Positions 1 to 7,904 of a stretch of 41,931 nucleotides of DNA are shown in pieces. The translations under genes and the position numbers were made by a program. Source of the DNA: an uncultured Candidatus Melainabacteria bacterium. Its GTDB lineage: Bacteria > Cyanobacteriota > Vampirovibrionia > Gastranaerophilales > Gastranaerophilaceae. The stretch is taken from contig CALBKW010000058.1 in the NCBI GenBank assembly GCA_937895785.1, forward strand, positions 1 through 41,931. Reading direction: 5' to 3'. Every line of letters begins with the position of its first letter. The first letter of the stretch is position 1. The notes below the pieces were generated by a model. That model had not been told where the DNA came from, ran no database searches, and was given only the letters and a program-made list of their open reading frames with translations.

Positions 1-701
1 CTTGGGCAAGAAGATTTGCTGACTACAAACGTGCTTGGTTAATCTTAATGGATAAAGACCGCATTACAAAATTGTTAGACAACAATAAATTACAATTGAT
101 TTTTGCTGGTAAATTCCACCCAGATGATGTAATGGGTAAAGAAATGTTCAACAAATTATTGAACAGATCTCACTCAATGAAAAATATGGTTGTATTACCT
201 GGTTATGAATTACAATTAAGCGGTATGTTGAAACGTGGTTCAGATATTTGGTTAAATACACCATTAAGACCATTTGAAGCATCAGGTACTTCTGGTATGA
301 GTGCTAACGCTAACGGTGCATTACACTTATCAACATACGATGGTTGGACAGTTGAAGGTACATTCAATGGCGTAAACGGTTACACAATTGAATACGAAGG
401 ACTAGACGACGAAATTCCTTGGGAAGAACGTCACTGGAAAGATCACGAATACATGATGAATGTAATCGAAAAAGAAATCATCCCAACTTACTACCATAAC
501 AAAGAAGAATGGGCAAGAATGATGCGTCAAGCAATCAGAACTGCTGAAGCATACTTCAATTCTGACCGTATGGTAATTGAATATTACAACAGAATTTATC
601 GCTCTATCGCTCACGATACAGAAGGCGCTGGAAAAGATAAAGCTGATGTTAACTTAACAAGACCAACATTTGACGCTTGGACATTCGCTAACATCAAATA
701 G
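1..701 (+). CDS. Alpha-glucan phosphorylase-like glycosyltransferase (GT35), C-terminal part
   Basis: The gene enters from the left edge. The frame is open from base 3, where WARRFADYKRAW is read, a hallmark of the phosphorylase C-terminal domain. About 232 residues are visible. RPFEASGTSGM matches the phosphorylase signature, and the following NG.LHLS..DGW..EG and the helical tail resemble the short alpha-glucan phosphorylase family, which releases glucose-1-phosphate from glycogen or maltodextrin using PLP. The family signature is EA[SC]Gx[GS]xMK, with K carrying PLP. Here the codon is AGT, so the residue is serine, and the later L/M is alanine. That casts doubt on PLP-dependent phosphorolysis, so the protein may be a repurposed glycosyltransferase. 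The N-terminal half, possibly with fused domains, lies outside the window. A strong terminator follows at 718-749. Confidence 0.85.
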   Translation, partial: WARRFADYKRAWLILMDKDRITKLLDNNKLQLIFAGKFHPDDVMGKEMFNKLLNRSHSMKNMVVLPGYELQLSGMLKRGSDIWLNTPLRPFEASGTSGMSANANGALHLSTYDGWTVEGTFNGVNGYTIEYEGLDDEIPWEERHWKDHEYMMNVIEKEIIPTYYHNKEEWARMMRQAIRTAEAYFNSDRMVIEYYNRIYRSIAHDTEGAGKDKADVNLTRPTFDAWTFANIK

Positions 702-717
702 TTGATAAAAGTCTAAT

Positions 718-749
718 AAAAAACGGAGTTTGCAAAAACTCCGTTTTTT
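718..749 (+). terminator. Rho-independent terminator after the phosphorylase-like gene
   Basis: ACGGAGTTT (723-731) pairs with AAACTCCGT (736-744) around a GCAA loop. The flanking A tract (718-722) and T tract (745-749) extend it into a classical terminator. Confidence 0.92.
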
Positions 750-778
750 GTTAATATAAAATTCTAAAAGAGGTGGCA

Positions 779-2311
779 ATGGTTTGCAAAGTTTTAACAT
801 CAACAGTTATAGGCTTAGATGCTTACAAAATTGAGGTAGAAGTTGATTTAGTCAACTCACTTCCTTCAGTTTCAATTGTAGGTTTACCTGATGCTGCAGT
901 AAACGAGGCAAGAGAAAGAGTCCGTTCTGCAATAAAAAATTCTTCATTTTCTTTTCCTCAAAAGAAAGTGGTAGTAAACCTTGCTCCAGCCGATATAAAG
1001 AAAGAAGGTACAAACTTCGATTTACCAATTGCAGTTGGAATTTTAATTGAAGAAGGTGTTATTCAAGAAGAAAAGACACAAAATGTAGCCTTTATCGGTG
1101 AATTATCATTAGACGGAACTTTACGAAGTATTATCGGTGTACTTCCGCATGTTTTAGGATTAAAAAACGCTGGAGTAAAAACAGTAATTGTCCCAAAAGA
1201 AAATGTAAAAGAAGCCTCTCTTGCTGATGGAATAACTATTTTAAGCGCAAACAATTTGAACGAAGTTGTAAATAATTTTATTGAAACACCATTAGAAGTT
1301 GTTAAAACAAATGTTGATGAATATTTGGCAAAAGGTATTGAAGAAAATTATTTGTACGATTTTAAAGACGTAAAAGGTCAACAAAAGGCGAAAAAGGCTT
1401 TAGAAATAGCAGCGGCTGGCGGTCACAATATGATTATGGTTGGAACACCTGGTTCAGGTAAAACACTTATGGCAAAATGTTTTGCATCTATTTTGCCACC
1501 ATTAGAGTTATCAGAAGCACTAGAATTAACGAAAATTTATAGTGTTTCTGGACTTTTGGCAAATAATGAACCATTAATGGTAAAACGTCCATTTCGAGCT
1601 GTTCACCATACCGCATCTGCAAACGGCATTATCGGTGGCGGAACAAATCCAAAACCAGGGGAAATTACGCTTGCACACAGAGGAGTTCTATTTTTAGACG
1701 AAATTGTTGAATTTCCAAGAAATGTACTTGAAGTTTTGCGTCAACCACTTGAAGACGGAGAAGTTGTAATTTCAAGAGCAAAGCATTCTATAAAGTATCC
1801 TGCAGATTTTATGTTGCTTGCAGCAATGAATCCTTGTCCTTGTGGATATTTAGGAGATAAAGAAAAACATTGCACTTGCACTGAATATCAAATTAACCGT
1901 TATCGCGCCAAACTTTCTGGACCACTTTTAGATAGAATTGATATACAAATAGATGTTCCAAGGCTAACAACAGATGAACTTATGAATACAAGTTCAGATG
2001 CTGAAAGCTCTTTGGATATCAGAAAAAGAGTTATTAATGCAAGAAAAATACAGAAAGAGCGCTACAAAGAAATTGGAATACTTACAAATTCACAACTTAC
2101 AGCCGATATGGTCAAAAAATATTGCCAAATAGATGAAGCTTCAAAAGAAATTCTAAAACTTGCTGTTGCAAAATATCAACTTTCAGGTCGTCGTTACGAC
2201 AGAGTTCTGAAACTATCAAGAACAATTGCAGACTTGGACAATTCAGAAATAATCACAACAAAACATATAACTCAAGCTCTACAATACAGATTTAGTGAGC
2301 AAATGAATTAG
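779..2311 (+). CDS. yifB: YifB/ComM family Mg-chelatase-like AAA+ ATPase
   Basis: This is a 510-residue protein of normal length for the family. The N-terminal domain (about 1-170) contains SIVGLPDAAVNEARERVRSA and APADIKKEG, which are typical of YifB/ComM. A Mg-chelatase AAA+ domain follows, with Walker A GTPGSGKT (222-229), Walker B GVLFLDEI and a cysteine cluster CPCGY...CTCT. ComM homologues are hexameric helicases that promote branch migration during natural transformation, but many YifB proteins are untested. ATG 779 is chosen as start because AAAAGAGG (766-773) sits five bases upstream. The alternative GTG at 773 would overlap that ribosome binding site. Confidence 0.93.
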   Translation: MVCKVLTSTVIGLDAYKIEVEVDLVNSLPSVSIVGLPDAAVNEARERVRSAIKNSSFSFPQKKVVVNLAPADIKKEGTNFDLPIAVGILIEEGVIQEEKTQNVAFIGELSLDGTLRSIIGVLPHVLGLKNAGVKTVIVPKENVKEASLADGITILSANNLNEVVNNFIETPLEVVKTNVDEYLAKGIEENYLYDFKDVKGQQKAKKALEIAAAGGHNMIMVGTPGSGKTLMAKCFASILPPLELSEALELTKIYSVSGLLANNEPLMVKRPFRAVHHTASANGIIGGGTNPKPGEITLAHRGVLFLDEIVEFPRNVLEVLRQPLEDGEVVISRAKHSIKYPADFMLLAAMNPCPCGYLGDKEKHCTCTEYQINRYRAKLSGPLLDRIDIQIDVPRLTTDELMNTSSDAESSLDIRKRVINARKIQKERYKEIGILTNSQLTADMVKKYCQIDEASKEILKLAVAKYQLSGRRYDRVLKLSRTIADLDNSEIITTKHITQALQYRFSEQMN

Positions 2312-2320
2312 TAATAATGG

Positions 2321-2458
2321 TTATTTTCTTTTAAAGGCATCTTCAGGGTGGGCAGAATTTGAACAAATAATTTCGTAATACTCGTTTTTATCAATATTAA
2401 CGCCCATATTTTTAATATTAATTTTTAACTTTTTTTTCTTTTTCTTCTTTTCGTCCAT
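2321..2458 (-). CDS. Possible 45-residue lysine-rich small protein
   Basis: A short minus-strand frame fills most of the gap between yifB and miaB. It starts MDE followed by seven lysines, continues with a KINIKNMGVNID segment and ends HPEDAFKRK. A TATAAT box (plus-strand complement at 2465-2470) lies six bases before the ATG and there is no Shine-Dalgarno sequence, so the mRNA would be leaderless. The same arrangement precedes several clearly real genes in this window. I do not recognise the product. The mixed composition of the C-terminal half argues against chance, but the frame is short enough to be spurious. Confidence 0.45.
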   Translation of the reverse strand: MDEKKKKKKKLKINIKNMGVNIDKNEYYEIICSNSAHPEDAFKRK

Positions 2459-2489
2459 AAATTTATTATACTACAATTTAAGTTTATGG

Positions 2490-2495
2490 TAGAAT
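2490..2495 (+). promoter_or_regulatory. -10 box of miaB, leaderless-type
   Basis: TAGAAT lies six bases before the miaB ATG at 2502, and no Shine-Dalgarno sequence precedes the start. Transcription would begin at or next to the start codon. Confidence 0.45.
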
Positions 2496-2501
2496 TTTCG
2501 T

Positions 2502-3827
2502 ATGAGAAAAAAAGTTTTTATCGACACAATGGGTTGTCAAATGAACAAATCAGATACTGAAAGAATGCTTGGTATGTTGTCATGCTTAGGTTATGACGAA
2601 ACAAAAGAGCCTAAAGATGCTGATTTATTAATGATTAATACTTGTTCTATTCGCCAATTGAGCGAAGATAAAGCGTTCAGCGAACTTGGAACTTGGGGCA
2701 AATGGAAACGTGAAGGCAAAGACATCAAAATTGTTCTTTGTGGTTGCGTAGCTCAACAAAAACAAAAGGAAGTTTTCCACCGTGCCCCATATGTAGATTT
2801 AGTAATTGGAACTCATAATGTTTACCAATTACCAGATTTAATCAAACGTATTGAAAACGGTGAAACTCACGTTTGCGAATGTCCCGAAAAACCTTACGGA
2901 GAAAATGATATTGAAATTAAACGAGTAAAAGGTGTTAATGCTTGGATTCCAATTACAGAAGGTTGTAACAATTTCTGCACATACTGTATTGTTCCTTACA
3001 CTCGTGGAAGAGAACGTTCTAGAGCTTCCGAAACAATTATAAAAGAAGCAAAAGATGCACTGGCTCAAGGTTTTAAAGAAATTACTTTACTTGGTCAAAA
3101 TGTTGATAGCTATGGTAAAGATTTCAAAGATAGAGAATACAGACTTGCAGACTTATTAACTGAATTAAACGCACTTGAAGGTGATTTTTGGATTAGATTT
3201 GTAACTTCTTATCCAACAGATATTACAGACAATCTAATTGAAACTGCTGTAAAATTAGACAAAGTTTGTGAATATTTCCACATTCCAATGCAATCGGGTT
3301 CTAGCGAAGTTCTAAAGAAAATGAACAGACGTTACAACAGAGAAGAATATGCACAAATTGCAACAAAAATTCGTAATTTAGTTCCTGATGTAACAATCAC
3401 AAGTGACTTTATTGCAGGTTTTCCTGGAGAAACAGAAGAACAATTCCAAGAAACTCTAACTGCAATGGAAGAATTAAATTTAGACTATTCAAACACCGCA
3501 GCATATTCACCTAGAGAAAAAACAGTTGCCGCAAAATGGATCGATAAATTTATTCCAGAAGATGTTAAAACAGAACGTTTGAAACGTTTAAATGACAAAA
3601 ATAAAGAATGTTGTTTAAAATCTAACAAAAAATATGTTGGTAGAGAACTTGATGTTTTAATCGAAAACTTTGAAAACCATAAAGGTAAAAATGTTATCAC
3701 AGGTAGAACCCGCAACAACAAAATTGTACATATACCTTATGACAAAGACCTTACAGGTGAATTTGTAAAAGTTAAAATTACAGGTGCAAAAACATGGTAT
3801 ATTAATGGCGAATTAATTAACAAATAA
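2502..3827 (+). CDS. miaB: tRNA-2-methylthio-N6-dimethylallyladenosine synthase MiaB
   Basis: This 441-residue radical-SAM enzyme adds a methylthio group to i6A37 of tRNAs that read codons starting with U. The N-terminal MTTase domain carries the auxiliary cluster cysteines C12 (GCQMNKSD), C48 (NTCSIR) and C82 (CGCVAQ). The radical-SAM motif CNNFCTYC gives C155, C159 and C162, followed by PYTRGRERSR. A TRAM domain occupies roughly 375-438. All catalytic cysteines are present and the length is normal for the family. A -10-like hexamer sits directly before the start with no ribosome binding site, so translation may be leaderless. Confidence 0.96.
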   Translation: MRKKVFIDTMGCQMNKSDTERMLGMLSCLGYDETKEPKDADLLMINTCSIRQLSEDKAFSELGTWGKWKREGKDIKIVLCGCVAQQKQKEVFHRAPYVDLVIGTHNVYQLPDLIKRIENGETHVCECPEKPYGENDIEIKRVKGVNAWIPITEGCNNFCTYCIVPYTRGRERSRASETIIKEAKDALAQGFKEITLLGQNVDSYGKDFKDREYRLADLLTELNALEGDFWIRFVTSYPTDITDNLIETAVKLDKVCEYFHIPMQSGSSEVLKKMNRRYNREEYAQIATKIRNLVPDVTITSDFIAGFPGETEEQFQETLTAMEELNLDYSNTAAYSPREKTVAAKWIDKFIPEDVKTERLKRLNDKNKECCLKSNKKYVGRELDVLIENFENHKGKNVITGRTRNNKIVHIPYDKDLTGEFVKVKITGAKTWYINGELINK

Positions 3828-3832
3828 ATTTA

Positions 3833-3861
3833 TTGCATTAATTTCAAAAATATGATACGAT
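3833..3861 (+). promoter_or_regulatory. Promoter of the small 29-codon unit
   Basis: TTGCAT (3833-3838) and TACGAT (3856-3861) are separated by 17 bases. The unit then has its own ribosome binding site, frame and terminator. Confidence 0.6.
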
Positions 3862-3883
3862 AAACTTGTTAGCAGGGGTAAAA

Positions 3884-3973
3884 ATGATTAAGCAGACAAA
3901 AGCTAATATAATCATCACACCAAGTTTGAAAAATCAAACTGAATTTGCTGACAACCAATCGAATAAAGTGTAA
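3884..3973 (+). CDS. Putative 29-residue small protein or sRNA-encoded peptide
   Basis: The frame starts ATGATTAAGCAG after AGGGGT (ribosome binding site, about 5 bases upstream) and ends TAA at 3971-3973, inside the left arm of a terminator. The peptide begins MIKQTKANIII and ends DNQSNKV. It has no signal peptide and I do not recognise it. It has its own promoter (3833-3861) and terminator (3972-4000), so the transcript would be about 130 bases. It could be a small-protein mRNA, a dual-function sRNA, or an sRNA in which the frame is incidental. Confidence 0.45.
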   Translation: MIKQTKANIIITPSLKNQTEFADNQSNKV

Positions 3974-4000
3974 AAAGAACCCTCAATCGGGTTCTTTTTT
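3972..4000 (+). terminator. Rho-independent terminator of the small unit
   Basis: AAAAAGAACCC (3972-3982) pairs perfectly with GGGTTCTTTTT (3989-3999) around a six-base loop and continues into T residues. Confidence 0.93.
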
Positions 4001-4052
4001 ATTGCTTTTGACAATCAAATAATAAAAAGATGTAAACAAAACTTAAAACTTC

Positions 4053-4084
4053 TTGCATTTTTACTACAGCAGTAGTAATATAAT
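4053..4084 (+). promoter_or_regulatory. Promoter with an 18-bp dyad in a 20-bp spacer (MerR-like layout)
   Basis: TTGCAT (4053-4058) and TATAAT (4079-4084) are separated by 20 bases. Bases 4061-4078 of that spacer form the interrupted palindrome TTACTAC-AGCA-GTAGTAA. A long spacer filled by a dyad is the arrangement used by MerR-family activators. An alternative -10, TAATAT at 4076-4081, would give a 17-base spacer and a simple repressor-type operator. The gene controlled is the 75-residue protein at 4120. Confidence 0.55.
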
Positions 4085-4119
4085 AAAGTAAAGTTTTTCG
4101 GTATGAGGTACACAAGGAT

Positions 4120-4347
4120 ATGACAGAAAATTATTGCGAAGCGCTTGGGTATGGCGCAAATAAATACCACGTAGAGATGGAGAATGTTGGAAACATAGTT
4201 GCAACAACTCTTTACAAGGACGGTAAAATCGTTTTGTACGAAGAAACTACAAAAGAGGTAAGACACCTTAAAGACTACGGTGACTTTGAAGTTACTAAGG
4301 TATTAAAAAGAATACATTTTGATGAAAACGGAAATATAAGAAGATAG
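4120..4347 (+). CDS. Hypothetical 75-residue protein
   Basis: I do not recognise this small soluble protein. It starts MTENYCEALGYG and shows a beta-rich pattern (NIVATTLYKDGKIVLYEE) followed by charged residues, with no signal peptide or membrane segment. AAGGA lies shortly before ATG 4120, a good ribosome binding site, and the in-frame start is clear. It is a monocistronic unit with the dyad-containing promoter at 4053-4084 and a perfect 16-bp stem at 4346-4380. The promoter style suggests a product induced by a ligand or stress, but the sequence does not say which. Confidence 0.75.
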   Translation: MTENYCEALGYGANKYHVEMENVGNIVATTLYKDGKIVLYEETTKEVRHLKDYGDFEVTKVLKRIHFDENGNIRR

Positions 4348-4380
4348 AGCAAAAATTTTTAGATTAAAAATTTTTGCTCT
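4346..4380 (+). terminator. Perfect 16-bp inverted repeat, probable terminator
   Basis: Bases 4346-4361 pair perfectly with 4365-4380 around a three-base loop, starting within the stop codon of the 75-residue gene. T residues occur inside and after the stem, but there is no clean T tract directly behind it. Confidence 0.6.
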
Positions 4381-4402
4381 ACTTATTTTTGAGTTATTTT
4401 AT

Positions 4403-4431
4403 TTGCACTTATGTAGTAAATATTGTACAAT
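4403..4431 (+). promoter_or_regulatory. Promoter of hom-thrC
   Basis: TTGCAC (4403-4408) and TACAAT (4426-4431) have the ideal 17-base spacing, and the hom start lies 28 bases further on. No leader peptide with threonine codons and no attenuator hairpin is visible between promoter and start. Confidence 0.75.
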
Positions 4432-4459
4432 AAGCTTATTACAAAAGAAGGATTGTGTT

Positions 4460-5737
4460 ATGAGTAAAATTAAAATAGGTCTTATAGGCTTAGGTACAGT
4501 AGGTGGCGGTGTTTTCAAGGTTTTAAAAAACTTTCCTGATGTTGAAATCATAAAAATTGCCGTTAAAAATATTGATAAACCTAGAAATATTGAAGATTTA
4601 GACCGTGCAATGCTTACTACAGACCCTTATGAAATAGTTAACGACCCAGAATGTACTGTTGTTGCAGAGCTTATTGGTGGTGTTCATCCTGCTTATGAAT
4701 TAATCAAAAAAGCTATTGAAAACGGCAAGCACGTTGTTACTGCAAACAAAGAACTTTTAGCAAAACATGGTGAAGAACTTTTTAATTATGCAGAGCAACA
4801 TAACGTTGTAATTCTTTATGAAGCTGCCATTGCTGGCGGTATTCCGTTAATTATGCCAATAAAAACAATTCTTGCTGGTAACAAAATCACTAAAATTGAG
4901 GCAATTTTAAACGGTACTACAAACTATATTTTAACAAATATGGATGAAAACCAATCTTCTTACGAAACAGTTTTAAAAGAAGCCCAAGAACTTGGCTATG
5001 CAGAAGCAGACCCAACTGGCGATGTTGAAGGTTTTGATTCAGCATACAAACTTACAACTCTTGCAACAATTACATTTAACAAACGTGTAAAACTGGAAAA
5101 TGTTTATAGAGAAGGCATAACAAAAATCAAATCAGAAGATATTAAATATGCAAACGAATTAGGCTATAAAATCAAATTAGTAGCTTATGCTCATATTGAT
5201 GAAAATGATAACGCTGACGTTAGGGTTCATCCTATGTTTGTGAGCAAAGACGAAACTTTGGCACACATAAATTTTGTTAAAAATGCTATTGCCCTAACAG
5301 GTTCACCTGTTGGCAAAATCACACTTTCAGGTGCTGGTGCTGGAGAAATGCCGACCGCAAGTTCTGTTGTTGGAGATATTTTAGCAATTGAAAGAGAATA
5401 TGGCACAACTGATTATATTTTGCCAATGATGCGTTGTAAGCATGCTCATAACACTGTTGCAAAAATGGTTCCAATTGATGAAACCGAAAACAAATATTAT
5501 TTACGAATAATTGCAAATGACAAAATCGGCGGAATTGCGGATATTACAGAACATTTTGCAGAAAGAAAAATTAGTATTGAGTCAATATTAATGAAAGAAA
5601 TTAAAGAAAACAATACGGCTGAAATTGTTATTGTTACAGACAAATGCAAAGAAAAATCAATAACAGAACTTAAAAACGATTTTGCTCAACACAGTTGCGT
5701 AAAAGAATTGGCAAGTATGATTAGAATTAACGGTTAG
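4460..5737 (+). CDS. hom: Homoserine dehydrogenase
   Basis: The 425-residue enzyme reduces aspartate semialdehyde to homoserine with NAD(P)H, a step shared by threonine and methionine synthesis. The Rossmann motif GLIGLGTVGGGV is at residues 7-18. The family motifs ANKELLAKHG, NGTTNYIL and ADPTGDVEGFDSAYKL follow, and an ACT domain fills about 345-420, suggesting feedback control by an amino acid. ATG 4460 is chosen because AAGAAGGA precedes it. A longer reading from a TTG at 4403 would start inside the -35 box. thrC follows 11 bases downstream, so the two form an operon. Confidence 0.96.
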   Translation: MSKIKIGLIGLGTVGGGVFKVLKNFPDVEIIKIAVKNIDKPRNIEDLDRAMLTTDPYEIVNDPECTVVAELIGGVHPAYELIKKAIENGKHVVTANKELLAKHGEELFNYAEQHNVVILYEAAIAGGIPLIMPIKTILAGNKITKIEAILNGTTNYILTNMDENQSSYETVLKEAQELGYAEADPTGDVEGFDSAYKLTTLATITFNKRVKLENVYREGITKIKSEDIKYANELGYKIKLVAYAHIDENDNADVRVHPMFVSKDETLAHINFVKNAIALTGSPVGKITLSGAGAGEMPTASSVVGDILAIEREYGTTDYILPMMRCKHAHNTVAKMVPIDETENKYYLRIIANDKIGGIADITEHFAERKISIESILMKEIKENNTAEIVIVTDKCKEKSITELKNDFAQHSCVKELASMIRING

Positions 5738-5748
5738 AAAGGCGAAAA

Positions 5749-6804
5749 ATGACTTATTATAAGGGTTTAATTGACAAGTACAGAGAATATTTACCAGTAA
5801 ATGAATTTACACCAATTGTAACCTTGAATGAGGGGAATACCCCATTAATAAAGGCTGACAACTTAGCAAAAAAATTAGAATTAGATGCTGAAATTTATTT
5901 AAAGTTTGAAGGTTCAAACCCAACAGGAAGCTTTAAAGACCGTGGCATGACAATGGCTGTAACAAAAGCTAAAGAGGCTGGTTCAAACGCCATTATTTGT
6001 GCTTCGACAGGTAACACTAGCGCATCTGCAGCAGCTTACGGTGCAAGAGCTGGTTTAAAAACTTATGTATTAATTCCTGACGGCTACATTGCATTAGGTA
6101 AACTTTCTCAAGCAATGATGTATGGTGCTGAAATTATTGCTATTCAAGGTAATTTTGACCAAGCACTAGAAGTCGTAAGAAAAATCTCAGAAGAATATCC
6201 TATAACTCTTGTAAACTCAGTTAATCCATACAGAATTGAAGGTCAAAAAACAGGTGCTTTTGAAATTTGTGATGCATTGGGTCAAGCTCCAGATTATCAC
6301 TTTATTCCAGTAGGTAATGCTGGTAACATTACAGCATACTGGAAAGGCTACAAAGAATATAACGAAAAAGGTAAAATCAACAACTTACCTAAAATGATGG
6401 GGTTTGAAGCTGAAGGCGCTGCTGCTATTGTTCGTGGCGAAAGAATTATGAACCCAGAAACTATTGCAACTGCAATTAGAATTGGTAATCCTGCAAGTTG
6501 GAAAAAAGCAGAAGCTGCAAGAGATGAAAGTAAGGGTACAATTTCTTCAGTAAATGATGATGAAATTATGGCAGCTTACAAATTAATTGCAAATTGCGAA
6601 GGTGTTTTAGCAGAGCCTGCAAGTGCTGCATCTGTCGCTGGTTTAATCAAATGTAGACACACAATTAAAACAGGTGCTAAATGCGTTTGTATTTTAACAG
6701 GTAACGGCTTAAAAGACCCTGACAACGCAATTAAATATTCAGGTGCAGAGGTTAAAAAGACATCGGCAGATATCAAAGATATTTTAAACGTAATGTCATT
6801 CTAA
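5749..6804 (+). CDS. thrC: Threonine synthase
   Basis: This 351-residue PLP enzyme converts O-phosphohomoserine to threonine. The PLP lysine is K63 in GSFKDRGM, preceded by NEGNTPLI. The motif ASTGNTSASAAAY and the phosphate-binding PVGNAGN are present, and CILTGNGLKDPD closes the fold. The length matches the short class found in Gram-positives and cyanobacteria. GAAAGG lies a few bases before ATG 5749. The gene is cotranscribed with hom. Its stop codon overlaps the stop of convergent ribD by four bases, leaving no room for a terminator between them. Confidence 0.96.
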   Translation: MTYYKGLIDKYREYLPVNEFTPIVTLNEGNTPLIKADNLAKKLELDAEIYLKFEGSNPTGSFKDRGMTMAVTKAKEAGSNAIICASTGNTSASAAAYGARAGLKTYVLIPDGYIALGKLSQAMMYGAEIIAIQGNFDQALEVVRKISEEYPITLVNSVNPYRIEGQKTGAFEICDALGQAPDYHFIPVGNAGNITAYWKGYKEYNEKGKINNLPKMMGFEAEGAAAIVRGERIMNPETIATAIRIGNPASWKKAEAARDESKGTISSVNDDEIMAAYKLIANCEGVLAEPASAASVAGLIKCRHTIKTGAKCVCILTGNGLKDPDNAIKYSGAEVKKTSADIKDILNVMSF

Positions 6805-7853
6805 TTGCGTTTTAAGGTGATCAAAACATCTGGTTCATACATTTCAACAGATTGAATTGTATAGTTTTTTGATGCACTAATTTCCTCAATATCACGTCCA
6901 GAATAAGCACTTTTAGCTAGGTTATCGCCTACAATTTTAGGTGCTATAAATTGGTAAATTTTATCTGCTAAATTTTGCTCAATTAGTTGTCCATTAAGAG
7001 TTCCGCCAGCCTCTACAAAAACTGAACTCAATCCTGTTTTATACAAAAATTCAAATAATTCTTGTACATTTAATTTATTATTAGCTTCTGAAACATTTAT
7101 AAATTCAACATTTTCAGGCGCTTTTGGCAAATCTGTTCGACTTGTCACAACATAAATTTTTCCTGTTTTAAAATACTGCATAGAAAAATTACATTTTAAT
7201 TTTCTATCTAACAAAACTTTTATTGCACAATCAAATTTTGGATTATCTGTCAAGACCGTTGAAGATGTTGTTAAAACACAATCATAAGCACTTCTAAGTT
7301 TCTTAACTATTTCTCTAGCCTTTGAAGAAGTTATCCATTTTGAACTTCCAGTTTTTGTTGCAATCTTTCCATCCAGAGTTGTCGCAGTTTTTAAAGCAAC
7401 AAAAAGTTTGTGTTCTTGCATATTTTTTATAAAAACTTCATTTAGTTCTTTTGCTTCTTCTTCTAAGACTCCTTCTATAACTTCAATACCTGCATCTTGA
7501 AGTTTTTTAATGCCATTCCCAGCAACAATTGGATTTACATCACGCATTGCGATAACAACTTTTTTTAAGCCTCTTTCTACTATTAAATCAGCACATGGCG
7601 GAGTTTTTCCATAATGTGAACAAGGTTCTAAATTTACAATTAAAGTTCCACCCATTGCATCATTTACACCAAGTTTAAGCAATGCATCTCGTTCAGCATG
7701 ATTTTCTCCATATTTTTTGTGATATCCTGTTGAAATTTCATTGTCATTTTTATCTAAAACAACACAACCAACAAGTGGATTGGGAGAAACTTTGCCAACT
7801 CCTTGTTTCGCTAACTCAAAGCATTTTTGCATATATTTTTCATAACTTTGCAT
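6801..7853 (-). CDS. ribD: Bifunctional riboflavin biosynthesis deaminase/reductase RibD
   Basis: This 350-residue enzyme carries out the deaminase and reductase steps that follow GTP cyclohydrolase II. The N-terminal deaminase (about 1-145) has zinc ligands H52 and catalytic E54 in HAERDALL, plus C78 and C87 in EPCSHYGKTPPCADL. The reductase domain (about 150-348) has TLDGKIAT, SSKWITS and VEAGGTLNG. Length is normal. No other riboflavin gene adjoins it, and there is no FMN riboswitch: TAAAAT (7860-7865) ends six bases before the ATG and no Shine-Dalgarno is visible, so the mRNA appears leaderless. Its 3' end overlaps thrC. Confidence 0.95.
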   Translation of the reverse strand: MQSYEKYMQKCFELAKQGVGKVSPNPLVGCVVLDKNDNEISTGYHKKYGENHAERDALLKLGVNDAMGGTLIVNLEPCSHYGKTPPCADLIVERGLKKVVIAMRDVNPIVAGNGIKKLQDAGIEVIEGVLEEEAKELNEVFIKNMQEHKLFVALKTATTLDGKIATKTGSSKWITSSKAREIVKKLRSAYDCVLTTSSTVLTDNPKFDCAIKVLLDRKLKCNFSMQYFKTGKIYVVTSRTDLPKAPENVEFINVSEANNKLNVQELFEFLYKTGLSSVFVEAGGTLNGQLIEQNLADKIYQFIAPKIVGDNLAKSAYSGRDIEEISASKNYTIQSVEMYEPDVLITLKRN

Positions 7854-7859
7854 ATTTGT

Positions 7860-7865
7860 ATTTTA
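7860..7865 (-). promoter_or_regulatory. -10 box of ribD, leaderless-type
   Basis: On the minus strand TAAAAT ends six bases before the ribD ATG. There is no ribosome binding site and no space for a riboswitch. Confidence 0.45.
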
Positions 7866-7904
7866 CAATAAATTATGCTAAATTTAAACAAAAAGGAGTA
7901 TTTT

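Noticed and set aside
4403..4459. Longer hom frame starting with TTG at 4403
   Set aside because: That TTG is part of the -35 box, and the -10 lies inside the extension. The ATG at 4460 has a good ribosome binding site and matches homologues.
7854..7904. FMN riboswitch before ribD or ribF
   Set aside because: The space between promoter and start is only a few bases in both cases, and no RFN-element sequence is present.
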